The notes beneath the pieces were generated by a model. The model saw only the letters and a program-made list of their open reading frames with translations. It did not search any database and was not told the origin of the DNA. Below, piece after piece: positions 56,656 to 64,000 of a stretch of 64,000 nucleotides of DNA. The stretch lies in NCBI RefSeq assembly GCF_000348905.1, contig NZ_AOFT01000002.1, positions 300,255 to 364,254 of the forward strand, given 5' to 3'. The position numbers were made by a program, and so were the translations under genes. The DNA comes from Bhargavaea cecembensis DSE10. Its GTDB lineage: Bacteria; Bacillota; Bacilli; Bacillales_A; Planococcaceae. Every line of letters starts with the position of its first letter. Position 1 is the stretch's first letter.

Positions 56656-58113
56656 ATGACTGAGGTTCCGGATACAAAAGACTTTATTGTCAAAGACGGC
56701 TATCTGTCCTTTATCCTGCCATTTGCCTATAGAAAAAAACAGATCAGGAAAGCGGCCGATGTCCTCAAAAAAGACGGGTTTCACTTTTTCACCCTGGAAG
56801 ATCCCGGAGGCCGGATTAACGATCTTTACGAAGGCTCGATCGAGATTTCACAGGAGGAACTGGATCAGTATTTCCTTCCCTACGTGGAACGCAAAATTTT
56901 CCCTCCGACCGTCGAGGAGTACGGCTTCCACCGTTTCTACAAAGTGATCGGCGAAGATTTTACGCTGACAGCGGACGGAGAGCGGTATCCGTTCCGTTTT
57001 ATGAGCCTGGACGTGACATTGGGTCCTTTCGGCATCGCATTCCTTACGTCTAGGGTGCGGTTGCTGGAAGAAAACCTGCCGCTTTCCTCCGTCCTCAACT
57101 TTATGCAGCACTTCCGTGCAACAGAAAACAAACTGAAAGAAGAAAAGGGATCGATCATCCATTGTGGGGATGGCAAGGATTTTTCAAGTATCCACGAATT
57201 TCTCCTCGACCGCCTGGCCTCCGCAATCAGGCCGTTTATCATCCATGATGAGCGGCTCACAGGCTACTTCGGAAGCCTGCCTTATTTCGAAGATGAGCGG
57301 ATGTTCGTGACTTCCTTCCTGTTCGCCGAACCGGGGACGGAATTCAGCGACGAGCAGCTGTTCCGGATCGGAAGGGTCGACGGGCTGAGCCCCGAAGGAA
57401 AGCCCTTCATTTCGGCCTCAAACATGAACTACATAAGGGACTATCTGGATAAATATCTGCATGACCGATGGGCGCCTGATCTGTACACGCTGGCCACGGA
57501 TTTTTCCTATACCAACGTGACCACGAAAAGTTCCGAGGAGATGCAGCGACCGCTTGCCCACTTCATGGGAACGCACTACTATAATTTCCTCCTGCATTAC
57601 TTTTATCGGATTATGCTTCTCAGGGTATCGTTCGAATACAGCCGTCTTAAATGGGACAAGGACGAAGAGTATCTGAAGCGGCTCATTGAGCTGATTACCA
57701 TCTTCTCGTCCTGGTATTATTTCAAGCATGTCAGTGTCCGCCAGGAAGGACGGGAACTGGGACTGCTCTTCAGGCAGGCATTCAGCCTGGACGATCTGTT
57801 TCAGGAAGTGCGCACGACACTCGATGAGCTGTATCGGACGCAGGAAAACGCAGCTGCCAACAGCATGAATCTGCTCCTCTTCTTCCTCACCGTCTTCACT
57901 GTGATTTCGGGAATCTACGGAATGAACCTGGTGATTGACGACTGGAAAAACGATACGAGCTGGAGCGAGATCTCTTCATACGGATTGTTCGGGTGGATCG
58001 CGCTCATTACCGCGCTTCTCGGAATCGGCATGTCGGTCTACCTCTTCTTCACTTACCTCGGCCGCATCGTATGGCGGAAGCTAAAGAGAAAGCTCGACGA
58101 CCTGGACTTCTGA
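56656..58113 (+). CDS. CorA-like divalent-cation transporter family protein
   Basis: About 485 residues. A large soluble N-terminal domain is followed by two C-terminal membrane segments (about 405-425 and 445-465). The first ends in FTVISGIYGMNL, which contains the GMN pore motif of CorA Mg2+ channels. A long helix before it (FRQAFSLDDLFQEVRTTLDEL) fits the CorA stalk. The protein is much longer than common CorA proteins (about 315-370 residues), and the usual acidic loop after GMN is present only as DDWKND. The start is uncertain: ATG at 56656 with a weak GGTG site, or ATG at 56638 with none. Confidence 0.8.
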   Translation: MTEVPDTKDFIVKDGYLSFILPFAYRKKQIRKAADVLKKDGFHFFTLEDPGGRINDLYEGSIEISQEELDQYFLPYVERKIFPPTVEEYGFHRFYKVIGEDFTLTADGERYPFRFMSLDVTLGPFGIAFLTSRVRLLEENLPLSSVLNFMQHFRATENKLKEEKGSIIHCGDGKDFSSIHEFLLDRLASAIRPFIIHDERLTGYFGSLPYFEDERMFVTSFLFAEPGTEFSDEQLFRIGRVDGLSPEGKPFISASNMNYIRDYLDKYLHDRWAPDLYTLATDFSYTNVTTKSSEEMQRPLAHFMGTHYYNFLLHYFYRIMLLRVSFEYSRLKWDKDEEYLKRLIELITIFSSWYYFKHVSVRQEGRELGLLFRQAFSLDDLFQEVRTTLDELYRTQENAAANSMNLLLFFLTVFTVISGIYGMNLVIDDWKNDTSWSEISSYGLFGWIALITALLGIGMSVYLFFTYLGRIVWRKLKRKLDDLDF

Positions 58114-58120
58114 TCCGCCG

Positions 58121-58156
58121 GTCCGGCACGCAAAAAAGCGTGCCGGACTTTTGGCA
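58121..58156. terminator. Terminator after the CorA-like gene
   Basis: GTCCGGCACGC/GCGTGCCGGAC (58121-58148) around AAAAAA, followed by TTTTGG. Confidence 0.93.
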
Positions 58157-58200
58157 TGTCTCCCAAAAAACAAGGGACCAAACCGGGTGACATTTTTCTC

Positions 58201-58271
58201 TTGCAATCACGGATGGATTTTGTATAATAAAATCCGCTATTGCTAAACTTAAAGTTTATTATAAGTAAACT
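58201..58271 (+). promoter_or_regulatory. Promoter and triple half-site operator of the pot operon
   Basis: TTGCAA (58201-58206), a 16-base spacer and TATAAT (58223-58228) form a probable promoter. Just past the expected start lie three half-sites in alternating orientation: TAAACT (58244), AGTTTA (58253) and TAAACT (58266). They make two overlapping palindromes with 3- and 7-base centres. This is a fitting operator for the XRE-cupin regulator encoded next. Confidence 0.75.
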
Positions 58272-58288
58272 CCACAGGAGGCTGTCCC

Positions 58289-58828
58289 ATGCAAATCGGG
58301 AAAAAAATCAAGCAGCTCCGGCTGAAAAAAGGGCTCACACAGGAAGAACTCGGCGAGCGGACGGATTTGAGCAAGGGCTACATCTCCCAGCTAGAACGCG
58401 ACCATACCTCGCCGTCCATCGAAACCCTGTTTTCTCTTTTGGAGGTACTCGGTTCTTCCCCCAAGGAGTTTTTCGACGACGGCCCTGCGGCCAAAGTCGT
58501 CTTCAGCAAGGATGAACATATTCTGAACACCGATGAGGACCGGGGGTACTCCGTCCGCTGGCTTGTTTCCGAGTCGAACGAGAATGAGATGGAGCCTGTC
58601 CTGCTGACACTTGCACCCGGCGGGGAATTCAAGGAATTCGAACCTTCCCTCTCCCAGACATTCATTTTGGTCCTGGAAGGGCAGATCCTGCTCCAATTGG
58701 GTACAGAGAGTTATAAGGCCGGTGCGGGCGATGCCCTTTACTACGAGGCATCGCATGATCATCAGCTGTCAAATGCCGGTCCCGGGGAGGCCAGATGCCT
58801 GCTCGTCGCCACTGAATCGTATTTGTGA
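58289..58828 (+). CDS. XRE-family regulator with cupin domain (polyamine operon regulator)
   Basis: A 179-residue protein: N-terminal helix-turn-helix (LRLKKGLTQEELGERTDLSK and SQLERDHTSPSIETL, residues 10-50) and a C-terminal cupin barrel (about 105-178, ETFILVLEG-like FILVLEGQILLQLG). Regulators of this build (PuuR type) respond to polyamines or related metabolites. It is the first gene of a five-gene operon with potABCD, 22 bases before potA, which suggests polyamine-responsive control including its own gene. ACAGGAGG precedes the ATG. Confidence 0.88.
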   Translation: MQIGKKIKQLRLKKGLTQEELGERTDLSKGYISQLERDHTSPSIETLFSLLEVLGSSPKEFFDDGPAAKVVFSKDEHILNTDEDRGYSVRWLVSESNENEMEPVLLTLAPGGEFKEFEPSLSQTFILVLEGQILLQLGTESYKAGAGDALYYEASHDHQLSNAGPGEARCLLVATESYL

Positions 58829-58850
58829 TTATTGATACTGGAGGTAAGTC

Positions 58851-59957
58851 ATGACCCAACAGCCCATTATCCGCTTCGACAATGTCTCCAAGCGGTACAA
58901 CGACGACACGTCCGTCCTGAACAACATCAGCTTCGAAATGGAACGCGGCAAGTTTTATACCCTGCTCGGTCCTTCCGGCTGCGGAAAGACGACCATTCTC
59001 CGGCTGATTGCCGGCTTTATTGAACCGAGCAGCGGCGAAATCCAATTTAACGGGAAGAAAATAAATGACACCCCGCCGAATGAGCGGCAGGTCAATACCG
59101 TATTCCAGGACTATGCCCTCTTCCCTCACCTGAATGTATTCGAGAATGTTGCCTTCGGGTTGCGCATCAAGAAAATCAAGCAGGCGGAGGTCAAGCGCCG
59201 TGTTGAGGAAGCACTGCAGTTCGTCAACCTGCAGGGATACGAAAACCGCGAAATCTCCGAGATGTCCGGCGGCCAGCGCCAGCGTGTCGCCATCGCCCGG
59301 GCCATCGTCAATGACCCGGAAATCATCCTTCTCGATGAGCCGCTGTCCGCACTTGACCTGAAGCTCCGGACCGAGATGCAGTATGAGCTGCGCGAATTGC
59401 AGCAGCGGCTCGGCAAGACGTTCATCTTCGTCACCCATGATCAGGAAGAAGCACTCGCGATGTCCGATGAGATCTTCGTCATGAATGCCGGGGAAATCGT
59501 CCAGTCCGGGACCCCGATCGATATTTATGACGAGCCGATCAACCGGTTCGTCGCGGACTTTATCGGTGAGTCCAATATCGTGGACGGCGTCATGATCCGC
59601 GACCACCTGGTCCGCTTCGCCGGCAGGGAGTTCGAGTGCGTCGACGCCGGCCTGGACCCGAACGAAAAGATCGAGGTCGTCATCCGCCCTGAAGACCTGG
59701 AGATCACTTCCCCGGACCGCGGGAAGCTCGTCGTCACGGTGGACACCCAGCTGTTCCGCGGTGTCCATTATGAGCTGTCGACCTACGACAGGGACGGCAA
59801 CGAATGGCTGGTGCATTCCACGAGAAAAGCCCAGGTCGGCGACGAAATCGGCCTGGACTTCGATCCGGAGGCGATCCACGTCATGAGGCTGAACGAATCG
59901 GAAGAAGATTTCGACCGGAGGCTCGAGTCGTACGAGGTGTCTGGCCATGCAGAATAA
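58851..59957 (+). CDS. potA: Spermidine/putrescine ABC transporter ATP-binding protein
   Basis: A 368-residue ABC ATPase. Walker [12 protein letters not shown] near residue 38, Q-loop, signature [15 protein letters not shown] near 138 and Walker [12 protein letters not shown] near 163 are intact; a C-terminal TOBE domain (about 285-355) is present. It powers uptake through PotB and PotC. GGAGGTAAGTC precedes the ATG. It overlaps potB by 11 bases. Confidence 0.95.
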   Translation: MTQQPIIRFDNVSKRYNDDTSVLNNISFEMERGKFYTLLGPSGCGKTTILRLIAGFIEPSSGEIQFNGKKINDTPPNERQVNTVFQDYALFPHLNVFENVAFGLRIKKIKQAEVKRRVEEALQFVNLQGYENREISEMSGGQRQRVAIARAIVNDPEIILLDEPLSALDLKLRTEMQYELRELQQRLGKTFIFVTHDQEEALAMSDEIFVMNAGEIVQSGTPIDIYDEPINRFVADFIGESNIVDGVMIRDHLVRFAGREFECVDAGLDPNEKIEVVIRPEDLEITSPDRGKLVVTVDTQLFRGVHYELSTYDRDGNEWLVHSTRKAQVGDEIGLDFDPEAIHVMRLNESEEDFDRRLESYEVSGHAE

Positions 59958-60771
59958 GTCGACACGCGCACTTTACCTGATTCCGTATGGGGCCTGGATC
60001 CTCTTGTTTGTCATCGCGCCGATTGCGCTTGTCGTCTACTATTCGCTGTTCGATATCCACGGCGACTTCACGTTTGCCAACTACGGGGCGTTCTTTTCCT
60101 CGGTCTATCTGGAACTGACGCTCAGCTCGTTCTGGTACGCCTTCCTGATCACGCTGTTTTCGCTGCTGATCGCGTATCCGACCGCCTACTTCCTGACGAA
60201 GACCAGGCACAAGCAGCTCTGGCTGCTGCTGATCATCATCCCGTCCTGGATCAACCTGCTGCTGAAGACGTATGCCTTTATCGGGATATTCGGCCAGTAC
60301 GGTCCGATCAACGCCTTTTTCGCAGCGATCGGAATCGGATCCACACAGCTTCTGTTCACCGACTTCAGCTTTATTTTCGTTTCGGTCTATATTTTCATCC
60401 CGTTCATGATCCTGCCGATCTTCAACGCGATCGACCGGCTGAATCCCGCACTGATCGATGCATCGCGTGACCTCGGGGCAAGCCCCTGGACGACATTTCG
60501 GAGGGTTATCCTTCCGCTCACGATGAACGGCGTGAAATCAGGCATCCAGGTGACCTTTATCCCGGCGCTTTCACTGTTCATGATCACCCGGCTTATTGCC
60601 GGCAACAAGGTCATCACGCTCGGCACAGCCATCGAACAGCAATTCCTCGTCACCCAAAACTGGGGAATGGGCTCGACGATTGCCGTCTTCCTGATCCTGT
60701 TCATGTTCGTCATCATGCTGTTCACCGGCCAGAAGGAGAAAGGAGGCGCATCCATTGGGAAAACAAAGTAA
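59947..60771 (+). CDS. potB: Spermidine/putrescine ABC transporter permease PotB
   Basis: A 274-residue permease with six membrane segments. The ATPase-coupling EAA loop is [20 protein letters not shown] near residue 175. It starts inside the end of potA and overlaps potC by 17 bases, so the operon is tightly coupled. Confidence 0.94.
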   Translation: MQNKSTRALYLIPYGAWILLFVIAPIALVVYYSLFDIHGDFTFANYGAFFSSVYLELTLSSFWYAFLITLFSLLIAYPTAYFLTKTRHKQLWLLLIIIPSWINLLLKTYAFIGIFGQYGPINAFFAAIGIGSTQLLFTDFSFIFVSVYIFIPFMILPIFNAIDRLNPALIDASRDLGASPWTTFRRVILPLTMNGVKSGIQVTFIPALSLFMITRLIAGNKVITLGTAIEQQFLVTQNWGMGSTIAVFLILFMFVIMLFTGQKEKGGASIGKTK

Positions 60772-61555
60772 TGTGCAGAAAGCTTTTCTGGCACTCGTTT
60801 TCATCATCCTGTATGCGCCGATTTTCTTCCTGATCTTCTATTCGTTCAACTCGAACGGGACGATGTCGTCGTTTGACTCCTTCACATGGGAGCATTACGC
60901 CGCCGTCTTCGAAGACACCCGGCTGATCATGATCGTGTTCAACACGGTGATCGTCGCACTCTTGTCGGCTCTGATCTCGACCGCGATCGGCGTTCTGGGC
61001 GCACTTGCGATCGTCTATCTGAAAAACCGGAAGCTCCGCAGCACGCTGCTTTCCCTGAACAATGTGCTGATCGTCAGCCCTGACGTTATTATCGGGGCGT
61101 CGTTCCTGATCCTTTTCACAGCGGTCGGCGTGCGTCTCGGTTTTGCATCGGTGCTGATCTCCCACATCGCCTTCAGCGTACCGATCGTCGTCCTCATGGT
61201 GCTGCCGAAGCTCCTGGAAATGAGCGATTCGCTGATTGATGCCGCACGCGACCTCGGGGCATCGGGAAGGGACGTGCTCACCCGTGTCATCATCCCATAC
61301 ATCAAGCCGGGCATCTTCGCCGGATTCTTCCTGGCACTTACCTACTCGCTTGATGACTTTGCCGTGACGTTCTTCGTCACCGGCAACGGCTTCAGCACCC
61401 TGTCCGTCGAGATCTACTCAATGGCCCGGGCCGGCATTTCGCTGACGATCAATGCACTGTCCGGCCTGATCTTCATCGTCACCGTCGGACTGGTCCTCGT
61501 CTACTATGCGCTGAACCGGCGCAACCGCACACCTGTCACGGGGGTGAAGAAATGA
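60755..61555 (+). CDS. potC: Spermidine/putrescine ABC transporter permease PotC
   Basis: A 266-residue permease with six membrane segments and the EAA loop DAARDLGASGRDVLTRVIIP near residue 165. It starts with TTG at 60755 after AAAGGAGG inside the end of potB. It overlaps potD by four bases (ATGA). Confidence 0.94.
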   Translation: MGKQSNVQKAFLALVFIILYAPIFFLIFYSFNSNGTMSSFDSFTWEHYAAVFEDTRLIMIVFNTVIVALLSALISTAIGVLGALAIVYLKNRKLRSTLLSLNNVLIVSPDVIIGASFLILFTAVGVRLGFASVLISHIAFSVPIVVLMVLPKLLEMSDSLIDAARDLGASGRDVLTRVIIPYIKPGIFAGFFLALTYSLDDFAVTFFVTGNGFSTLSVEIYSMARAGISLTINALSGLIFIVTVGLVLVYYALNRRNRTPVTGVKK

Positions 61556-62628
61556 AAGAAATCATCCGGGCAGCAGTTGCCGTAATTGCCGTATCCGCAC
61601 TGCTGATCTATATCAACAGCCAGCTCGGCAAGACGTCGGGCAGCGCCGGGAACGACACCATCACTGTCTACAACTGGGGAGAATACCTGGATCCGGAACT
61701 CCTGGACCGGTTCACGGAGGAAACCGGCATCCGTGTCATCTATGAGACATTCGATTCGAACGAAGCGATGATGACAAAGGTCGAGCAGGGCGGTACGTCT
61801 TATGACGTCGCCATGCCGTCCGAATACATGATCGAGAAGATGAAGGAGGAAGACCTCCTCGTTCCGCTTGATCACTCCAAAATCCCGAACCTGAAAAACA
61901 TCGATCCGTACTTCCTGGATCTGCCGTTCGACCCCGGCAACGAGTTTTCCGTCCCCTACTTCTGGGGAACGGTCGGAATCGCCTTTAACCCGGACCTTCT
62001 CGAGGAGGATTTTGACTTCACCAGCTGGGAGGACCTGTGGAGCCCCGAGCTCCGCCAGCAGGTCATCCTTGTCGACAGTGCGCGTGAAGTGATGGGGATG
62101 GGACTGAACAGTCTCGGCTATTCCCTCAACTCGACCGATAATGCCGAATTGGATGCGGCATCGGCCAAACTGGATGAACTCACGCCGAATGTCAAAGCGA
62201 TCATCGGGGATGAGATTGTCGAGATGATGCGGCGGAACGAGGCGGCCATCGCCCTCACCTGGTCCGGCCAGGCCCTCGACATGATGTACGTCAACGAATC
62301 GATCGACTTTGCCGTCCCGGAAGAAGGTTCCAACCTCTGGTTCGACAACATGATCATTCCGAAAACTGCGGCCAATGTCGATGGCGCCCACCAGTTCATC
62401 AACTTCATGCTGGATGCGGAAGTGGCGGCCCAGAACGCCGACTGGGTCGGCTACTCCACGCCGAACGCCGCCGCGCTTGAACTGATGGATCCCGAAGTGA
62501 CCGGGGATGAGCGTTTTTACCCGGATGAGGAAATCCGCGGAAGGCTTGAAGTGTACCGGAACCTCGGACCGGAAATGACCGGCGAATACAATGAACGCTT
62601 CCTCCGCTTTAAGATGGGGATGAACTGA
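61552..62628 (+). CDS. potD: Spermidine/putrescine-binding protein PotD
   Basis: A 358-residue extracytoplasmic substrate-binding protein. YNWGEYLDPELLDRFTEETG near residue 38 and SYDVAMPSEYMIEKM near 83 are typical of polyamine-binding proteins. Unlike most Gram-positive PotD proteins it has no lipobox cysteine: the N-terminal hydrophobic stretch (residues 5-22) runs straight into NSQLGKTSGS. It may be held by an uncleaved membrane anchor. Last gene of the operon. Confidence 0.93.
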   Translation: MKEIIRAAVAVIAVSALLIYINSQLGKTSGSAGNDTITVYNWGEYLDPELLDRFTEETGIRVIYETFDSNEAMMTKVEQGGTSYDVAMPSEYMIEKMKEEDLLVPLDHSKIPNLKNIDPYFLDLPFDPGNEFSVPYFWGTVGIAFNPDLLEEDFDFTSWEDLWSPELRQQVILVDSAREVMGMGLNSLGYSLNSTDNAELDAASAKLDELTPNVKAIIGDEIVEMMRRNEAAIALTWSGQALDMMYVNESIDFAVPEEGSNLWFDNMIIPKTAANVDGAHQFINFMLDAEVAAQNADWVGYSTPNAAALELMDPEVTGDERFYPDEEIRGRLEVYRNLGPEMTGEYNERFLRFKMGMN

Positions 62629-62633
62629 CTTGC

Positions 62634-62667
62634 AGCCCGGAATCTTTCCGATTTCGGGCTGTTTTTT
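62634..62667 (+). terminator. Terminator after potD
   Basis: AGCCCGGAATC/GATTTCGGGCT (62634-62660, one mismatch) followed by GTTTTTTATTTT. Confidence 0.9.
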
Positions 62668-62770
62668 ATTTTGGATTTTCCCCTTCAAAAGGCATCAGCC
62701 GGTAGTGTAACGGGTATTACGGATATGGTAAGATAGTTTGACACACGAAATTTCCAAAGGGGGCCCGGGC

Positions 62771-63991
62771 ATGGCGGAGGGAACCAATCGTTTTGCATTG
62801 TATGTCCTCATGTTCAACATGTTTATCGCAATGTCCGGCATCGGGCTGATTATCCCGATCATGCCGGCTTACCTGGAGACATTCGGAGCGGCGGGCCAGG
62901 TGCTCGGGTTCCTCATCTCCTCCTTTGCGCTGGCGCAATTCCTGTTCTCCCCGATCTCAGGCAACCTGTCCGACAAGTATGGCAGAAAGAAGCTGATCAT
63001 CTTCGGGCTGGTCGTCTTCGGCCTGTCGCAGCTTGCATTCGGTCTCGCGACGGAACTCTGGATGCTGTTCGTCGCCAGGTTCATTACGGGCTTCGGAGCG
63101 GCTTTCCTCATTCCTCCGATGATGGCGTTCGTGGCAGACATCACTTCGTTCGATGACCGCGGAAAAGGGATGGGCTGGCTCGGTGCCTCCATGTCCCTGG
63201 GCTTCATGATCGGCCCTTCCATCGGCGGATTCCTCTCGAGCGTCAGTCTTCAGTTTCCATTTTATATCGCCTGCAGCGTCGCACTGATTGCCGCATTGTC
63301 GTCGGCACTGATTCTTCCGGACCCCCGTCCGAAAAACGGGCCGGAAGAACAGGAGGAGAAAAAGCAGGAGAATATCATTGGACAGCTAAAACGCTCCATT
63401 GCACTGGATTACTTTATCCTGCTGATCATCACGCTCGTCTTTTCGTTCGGTCTCGCAAACTTCCAGGCGACGATTTCCATGTATATGGATAAGAAGTATG
63501 CGTATTCCCCATCCGAAATCGCCGTCCTGATGACAATCGGCGGCTTTGTCGGAGTGGTTGTCCAGACATTTGTCGTCGACCCGCTGTTCCGGAAGTACGG
63601 GGAGATGCGCGTCATTCTCGTGAATCTGCTGATTGCGGCATTTGCCATGACCGGCATCCTGTTTGTGGACCGGTTCTGGTCACTTATGCTCATTTCCACA
63701 TTCTTCTTCACGGCAACCGCGCTGCTGCGCCCTGCGCTCAACACGCTGATCTCGAAGATGGCCGGAAATGAACAGGGATTTGCCGCCGGCCTGATCAATG
63801 CCTACATGAGCCTCGGCAACATGTTCGGCCCCGCGCTGGCGGGTACGCTGTTCGATATCAACATGGCCATCCCTTATGTGTTCGGGACCGCCGTGCTGCT
63901 CGTCTGCTTCGGCATCACCGCCTCCTGGGCGAGGCTCCACCGGGAACAGCTCCGGACGCTCCGCTCCAGAAAGGTTGCAGCAACCCGATAA
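62771..63991 (+). CDS. MFS transporter (drug-efflux type)
   Basis: A 406-residue major facilitator with 12 membrane segments. The loop-2 motif GNLSDKYGRKKLIIFGL near residue 72 and the motif-C-like GWLGASMSLGFMIGPSIGGFL near 137 mark the 12-TM drug:H+ antiporter group (relatives of NorA, Bmr and TetA types). The substrate is unknown. I choose the ATG at 62771, nine bases after AAAGGGGG; a TTG-started reading from 62738 is less likely. The gene ends nine bases before the window edge, so anything downstream is not visible. Confidence 0.88.
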   Translation: MAEGTNRFALYVLMFNMFIAMSGIGLIIPIMPAYLETFGAAGQVLGFLISSFALAQFLFSPISGNLSDKYGRKKLIIFGLVVFGLSQLAFGLATELWMLFVARFITGFGAAFLIPPMMAFVADITSFDDRGKGMGWLGASMSLGFMIGPSIGGFLSSVSLQFPFYIACSVALIAALSSALILPDPRPKNGPEEQEEKKQENIIGQLKRSIALDYFILLIITLVFSFGLANFQATISMYMDKKYAYSPSEIAVLMTIGGFVGVVVQTFVVDPLFRKYGEMRVILVNLLIAAFAMTGILFVDRFWSLMLISTFFFTATALLRPALNTLISKMAGNEQGFAAGLINAYMSLGNMFGPALAGTLFDINMAIPYVFGTAVLLVCFGITASWARLHREQLRTLRSRKVAATR

Positions 63992-64000
63992 ACAGAACGA

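Noticed and set aside
58662..59948. A 428-codon open minus-strand frame opposite potA
   Set aside because: No ribosome site or family features; potA is intact on the other strand.
61504..62688. A 394-codon open minus-strand frame opposite potD
   Set aside because: Mirror of a clear substrate-binding protein gene and without start signals.

Overview
The window is chromosomal DNA of a Bacillales bacterium, most likely a mid-to-high-GC member of the Planococcaceae. I infer this from gene order and protein families, not from any rRNA gene. From base 1 to about 56 kb the order mirrors, in reverse, the Bacillus subtilis stretch rnjA-rpoY-ykrA-def-ykyA-pdhABCD-speA-yktABC-ylaF-typA-ylaHIL-ylaN-ftsW-pycA-ctaABCDEFG-ylbC-ylbFG-rsmD-coaD-ylbJ-ylbL-tmcAL-ylbN-rpmF-ylbO-panE-bshC-mraZ-rsmH. 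No rRNA, tRNA, CRISPR array, prophage or insertion sequence was found.

Region by region. 1-4.4 kb: start of the division/cell-wall cluster (rsmH, mraZ with MraZ boxes), bacillithiol synthesis (bshC), a DUF3397 membrane protein and panE. 4.4-8.9 kb: a three-polypeptide biotin-dependent acyl-CoA carboxylase behind a CcpA (cre) site, an RsfA/YlbO-type regulator and an enoyl-CoA hydratase. 9-16 kb: rpmF, ylbN, tmcAL, the YlbL protease, a YlbJ-like membrane protein, coaD, rsmD, ylbG and a glycerophosphodiesterase. 16.1-16.8 kb: a gene-free stretch with two 21-bp-period repeat arrays. 16.8-22.4 kb: ylbF (ricF), a stand-alone MurE with the diaminopimelate signature divergent from an aspartokinase that lacks ACT domains, ylbC, a YugN-like protein and an AI-2E-type membrane protein. 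22.5-30.3 kb: the complete caa3-type cytochrome oxidase locus with heme A synthesis and assembly factors. 30.4-41.2 kb: pyc, ftsW, ylaN, ylaL, ylaI, ylaH, typA, ylaF, suhB and ykt genes, interrupted by one Bacillales-type dispersed repeat. 41.2-42 kb: an AT-rich island with a small secreted protein. 42-51 kb: yktA, a nitronate-monooxygenase-like gene, speA, a polysaccharide deacetylase lipoprotein and the pyruvate dehydrogenase operon with a consensus promoter and an upstream cre site. 51-56.2 kb: ykyA, def, a HAD phosphatase, a tiny transcription unit for a 23-residue strongly basic peptide, rpoY-rnjA and ktrC. 56.3-64 kb: a zinc-ribbon protein, a long CorA-like protein, a regulated potABCD polyamine operon and an MFS exporter.

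The genes form a core-metabolism backbone. Pyruvate dehydrogenase, pyruvate carboxylase and the terminal oxidase connect glycolysis to respiration. The cre sites suggest that CcpA represses the acyl-CoA carboxylase and may activate pdh. The most interesting unexplained items are the 23-residue peptide unit at 53.3 kb, the MurE/aspartokinase pair at 17.2-19.6 kb (possibly dedicated diaminopimelate wall chemistry, for example spore cortex), the AT-rich secreted-protein island and the 21-bp repeat arrays.
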